A stretch of 64,000 nucleotides of DNA, taken from the NCBI RefSeq assembly GCF_902702915.1, contig NZ_LR738849.1:1302001-1366000 (forward strand), given 5' to 3'. The DNA comes from Desulfovibrio sp. 86 (lineage in GTDB: Bacteria; Desulfobacterota; Desulfovibrionia; Desulfovibrionales; Desulfovibrionaceae). Positions 62,294-64,000 of the stretch are shown here, piece by piece; within the stretch, counting starts at the first letter, position 1, and every line of letters starts with the position of its first letter. A model generated the notes under the pieces. That model worked only from the letters and a program-made list of their open reading frames with translations, was not told the origin of the DNA and ran no database searches. The translations under genes and the position numbers were made by a program.

Positions 62294-62332
62294 AATGTCC
62301 GGTGCAATGTCCGGTGCAACATCCGGCCGTAT

Positions 62333-63751
62333 CTAACCCAGAAGCCGCTTCACAATTTCCTGCCCGGCCTTGCGCCCCGCGCCCATGGCGAGGATGACGG
62401 TGGCCGCGCCGGTGACGATGTCGCCTCCGGCAAAGACGTTGGGCATGGACGTTTCGCCCGTTTCTTCATTGACCTCGATATAGCCCCACTTGTTCTGCTT
62501 GAGCTTGGGGGTGGCGTCCAGAAGAATGGGGTTGGAACGTGTGCCCAGCGCCACGACGGCAAGGTCCGTGGGCAGATCGAACACTTCGCCCTCAATGGCC
62601 ACGGGGCGGCGGCGGCCGGAGGCGTCGGGCTCGCCCAGTTCCATTTTTTGCAGGGTAACGGAAGTGAGGCGCATTTCATCGTTGCCGTTAAAGCGCAGCG
62701 GGGCCGAAAGCATGGCGAACTGCACGCCCTCTTCCTCGGCGTGTTCCAGTTCTTCAAGGCGGGCGGGCATTTCGGCCCTGGTGCGGCGGTAGACGATGTG
62801 CACGCTTTCCGCCCCCATGCGCAGGGCGGTGCGGGCCGCATCCATGGCCACGTTGCCCGCGCCGAAGACCGTCACGTTCTTGCCGGGAAAGGCCGGGGTG
62901 TCCTGATGCGGAAAGTCGTAGGCCCGGCCAAGGTTCACGCGGGTGAGGTACTCGTTGGCCGAGAACACGCCCACCAGATTTTCGCCGGGAACGCCCAGAA
63001 ACATTGGCAGGCCCGCGCCCACGCCGATAAAGACGGCATGGTGGGTTTCAAGCAGTTCTTCCACCTCGACGGTACGGCCGCCAACGGAGTTGAGGTGAAA
63101 GTCCACGCCAGCCAGGCGCAGGCCGTCAATTTCGGTGGCAACCACGTTCTTGGGCAGACGAAAGGCGGGGATGCCGTAAATGAGCACGCCGCCCGGCTCG
63201 TGCAGGGCTTCGTACACGTCAACCTTGATGCCCGCAGCGGCGCAGACGCCCGCACAGGTGAGGGAGGACGGACCGGAGCCGATGCAGGCAACCTTGAGGT
63301 CGCCGCGCGGCAGGGCGCAGGCATCCGTGCCCGTGACCTGCTCGCAGGCCGTGGTGGCGATGTAGGTGTCGGCCACAAAACGCTCAAGGCGGCCGATGGC
63401 CACGGGCTGGCCCTTGGCCCTGAGAACGCACTTGCCCTCGCACTGGTGTTCCTGGGGGCAGACGCGGCCGCAGACGGCGGGCAGGCTGTTGGTGCTCTTG
63501 ATGATGCGGTAGGCGGCGTCCATGTTGCCATGCGCCGCTTCACGGATAAAATCGCGGATGGGCACTTCCACCGGGCAGCCACTGACGCAGAGGGGCTTTT
63601 TGCACTGGAGGCAGCGCTGGGCTTCTTCAATGGCCATTTCCCTGGTGTAACCCAGGGCCACTTCGTCAAAATTGGCGCGGCGCACTTCGGCGGGCTGGCA
63701 GGGCATGTCCACCCTGGGGGCAACGGGCTTTTTGGGGGTCTTAGTTTCCAT
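62333..63751 (-). CDS. nfnB: NfnB: NADPH-dependent ferredoxin:NAD oxidoreductase large subunit (GltD-like)
   Basis: A 472-residue protein, the NADPH- and 4Fe-4S-binding subunit of the electron-bifurcating NfnAB transhydrogenase. An N-terminal DPYD/GltD 4Fe-4S region with CLQCKKPLCVSGCPV and CGRVCPQEHQCEGKC precedes two Rossmann sites: IGSGPSSLTCAG (FAD) and VFGAGNVAMDAARTA (NADPH). The FAD end motif MPNVFAGGDIVTGAATVILA is typical. It resembles glutamate synthase small chain; the upstream partial nfnA makes NfnB the better call. The ATG start overlaps the end of nfnA by 11 bases. Confidence 0.92.
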   Translation of the reverse strand: METKTPKKPVAPRVDMPCQPAEVRRANFDEVALGYTREMAIEEAQRCLQCKKPLCVSGCPVEVPIRDFIREAAHGNMDAAYRIIKSTNSLPAVCGRVCPQEHQCEGKCVLRAKGQPVAIGRLERFVADTYIATTACEQVTGTDACALPRGDLKVACIGSGPSSLTCAGVCAAAGIKVDVYEALHEPGGVLIYGIPAFRLPKNVVATEIDGLRLAGVDFHLNSVGGRTVEVEELLETHHAVFIGVGAGLPMFLGVPGENLVGVFSANEYLTRVNLGRAYDFPHQDTPAFPGKNVTVFGAGNVAMDAARTALRMGAESVHIVYRRTRAEMPARLEELEHAEEEGVQFAMLSAPLRFNGNDEMRLTSVTLQKMELGEPDASGRRRPVAIEGEVFDLPTDLAVVALGTRSNPILLDATPKLKQNKWGYIEVNEETGETSMPNVFAGGDIVTGAATVILAMGAGRKAGQEIVKRLLG

Positions 63752-64000
63752 GAGCAGTCCTCTGATAGTCGTCGATGGAGACCTTCTCCTGTTCACGATA
63801 GGCGGCCAGACGGCGGCGCAGTTCAGGAAAATCCACTTCGTGCCCGTCAAATTCGGGGCCGTCCACACAGGCGAACTTGGTTTTGCCGCCCACGCTGACG
63901 CGGCAGGCGCCGCACATGCCTATGCCGTCAACCATGATGGGGTTGAGGCTGACCGTGGTCTTGACGCCAAAGGGGCGCGTGGTTTCGGCCACAGCCGCCA
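63741..64000 (-). CDS. nfnA: NfnA: NAD- and 2Fe-2S-binding subunit, C-terminal part
   Basis: Only the last 86 residues are in the window; the gene continues beyond base 64000. The C-terminal 2Fe-2S region is clear: VDGIGMCGACRVSVGGKTKF, then ACVDGPEFDGHEVDF. This matches NfnA / sulfide dehydrogenase alpha subunits (ferredoxin-NADP reductase-like). It overlaps nfnB by 11 bases. The complex couples NADPH oxidation to ferredoxin and NAD reduction and is important in sulfate reducers. Confidence 0.92.
   Translation of the reverse strand, partial: AAVAETTRPFGVKTTVSLNPIMVDGIGMCGACRVSVGGKTKFACVDGPEFDGHEVDFPELRRRLAAYREQEKVSIDDYQRTAHGN

Larger units (their letters stand above)
61559..62332. other. 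774-bp non-coding region: leader, B fragment, hairpin
   Basis: Holds the leader described above, ~300 bases without clear features, a B fragment (62164-62225: CAGATCCACTTTGAAACG, CATTTCAAAGTG, GATTCTGCCGAAAATG) and the nfnB terminator hairpin. TGTCCGGTGCAA is duplicated at 62297-62321. Confidence 0.65.

Overview
The window looks like a chromosomal segment of a Desulfovibrionaceae sulfate reducer, most likely Desulfovibrio. This rests on the high G+C coding sequence, a Desulfovibrio-type outer-membrane porin, an NfnAB pair, cytochrome bd, a CobA-HemD fusion, and proteins that read as close to that genus. This is family recognition by eye; no search was run. I saw no rRNA, tRNA or CRISPR array. 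About 50 protein genes are supported, mostly housekeeping, interleaved with an unusually dense set of dispersed repeats.

Layout. 1-8.5 kb: the 3' end of lepA, a lipoprotein, an intact IS1595-type element, cydAB, htpG and an intact IS2-group (IS3 family) element. 8.8-25.3 kb: an Xaa-Pro peptidase, pyrK and pyrD, a tightly coupled acetyltransferase-like/SDR/ABC-F operon, a Nudix enzyme, hemW, a flavodoxin-like reductase divergent from an HxlR regulator, pepA-cobA/hemD, and purN. 26-32 kb: a minus-strand sugar cluster, read in the order KdnB-like alcohol dehydrogenase, DegT aminotransferase, a fused CMP-sugar synthetase/PseG-like protein, and an SpsF-like cytidylyltransferase, with every gene separated by repeats. 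32-46 kb: DUF805, folD, eno, coaX, a large polytopic protein, an MscS channel, a YqjD/YqjE-like operon, kup, and DUF488/MFS. 46.7-52.5 kb: LysR, porin, two adjacent CYTH or CYTH-like genes and a DASS transporter. 52.8-64 kb: a 979-residue protein of unknown function, a taurine/sulfonate-type ABC system, a Tat-exported ModA-like protein coupled to a NapH-like ferredoxin and a NifB-like radical SAM enzyme, then nfnB and the end of nfnA.

Three repeat families fill the intergenic space. Family A is a G/C-rich hairpin with arms of the type GTGGGGGAGG and CCTCCCCCAC, followed by a C-run and AAAACTTTT. Family B elements are bounded by TAGAGCA and TGCTCTA and contain up to four internal hairpins. Family C is a ~153-bp near-palindrome. 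Both IS elements have inserted into A copies, with exact 8-bp and 5-bp target duplications. Two B elements sit inside the loop of an A hairpin. At least six genes take their TAG stop codon from a TAGAGCA motif.

Best leads for undescribed biology: the KdnB/DegT/NeuA-PseG/SpsF sugar cluster; the ModA-like/NapH-like/NifB-like operon with a structured leader; and the A/B/C repeat system tied to gene ends.
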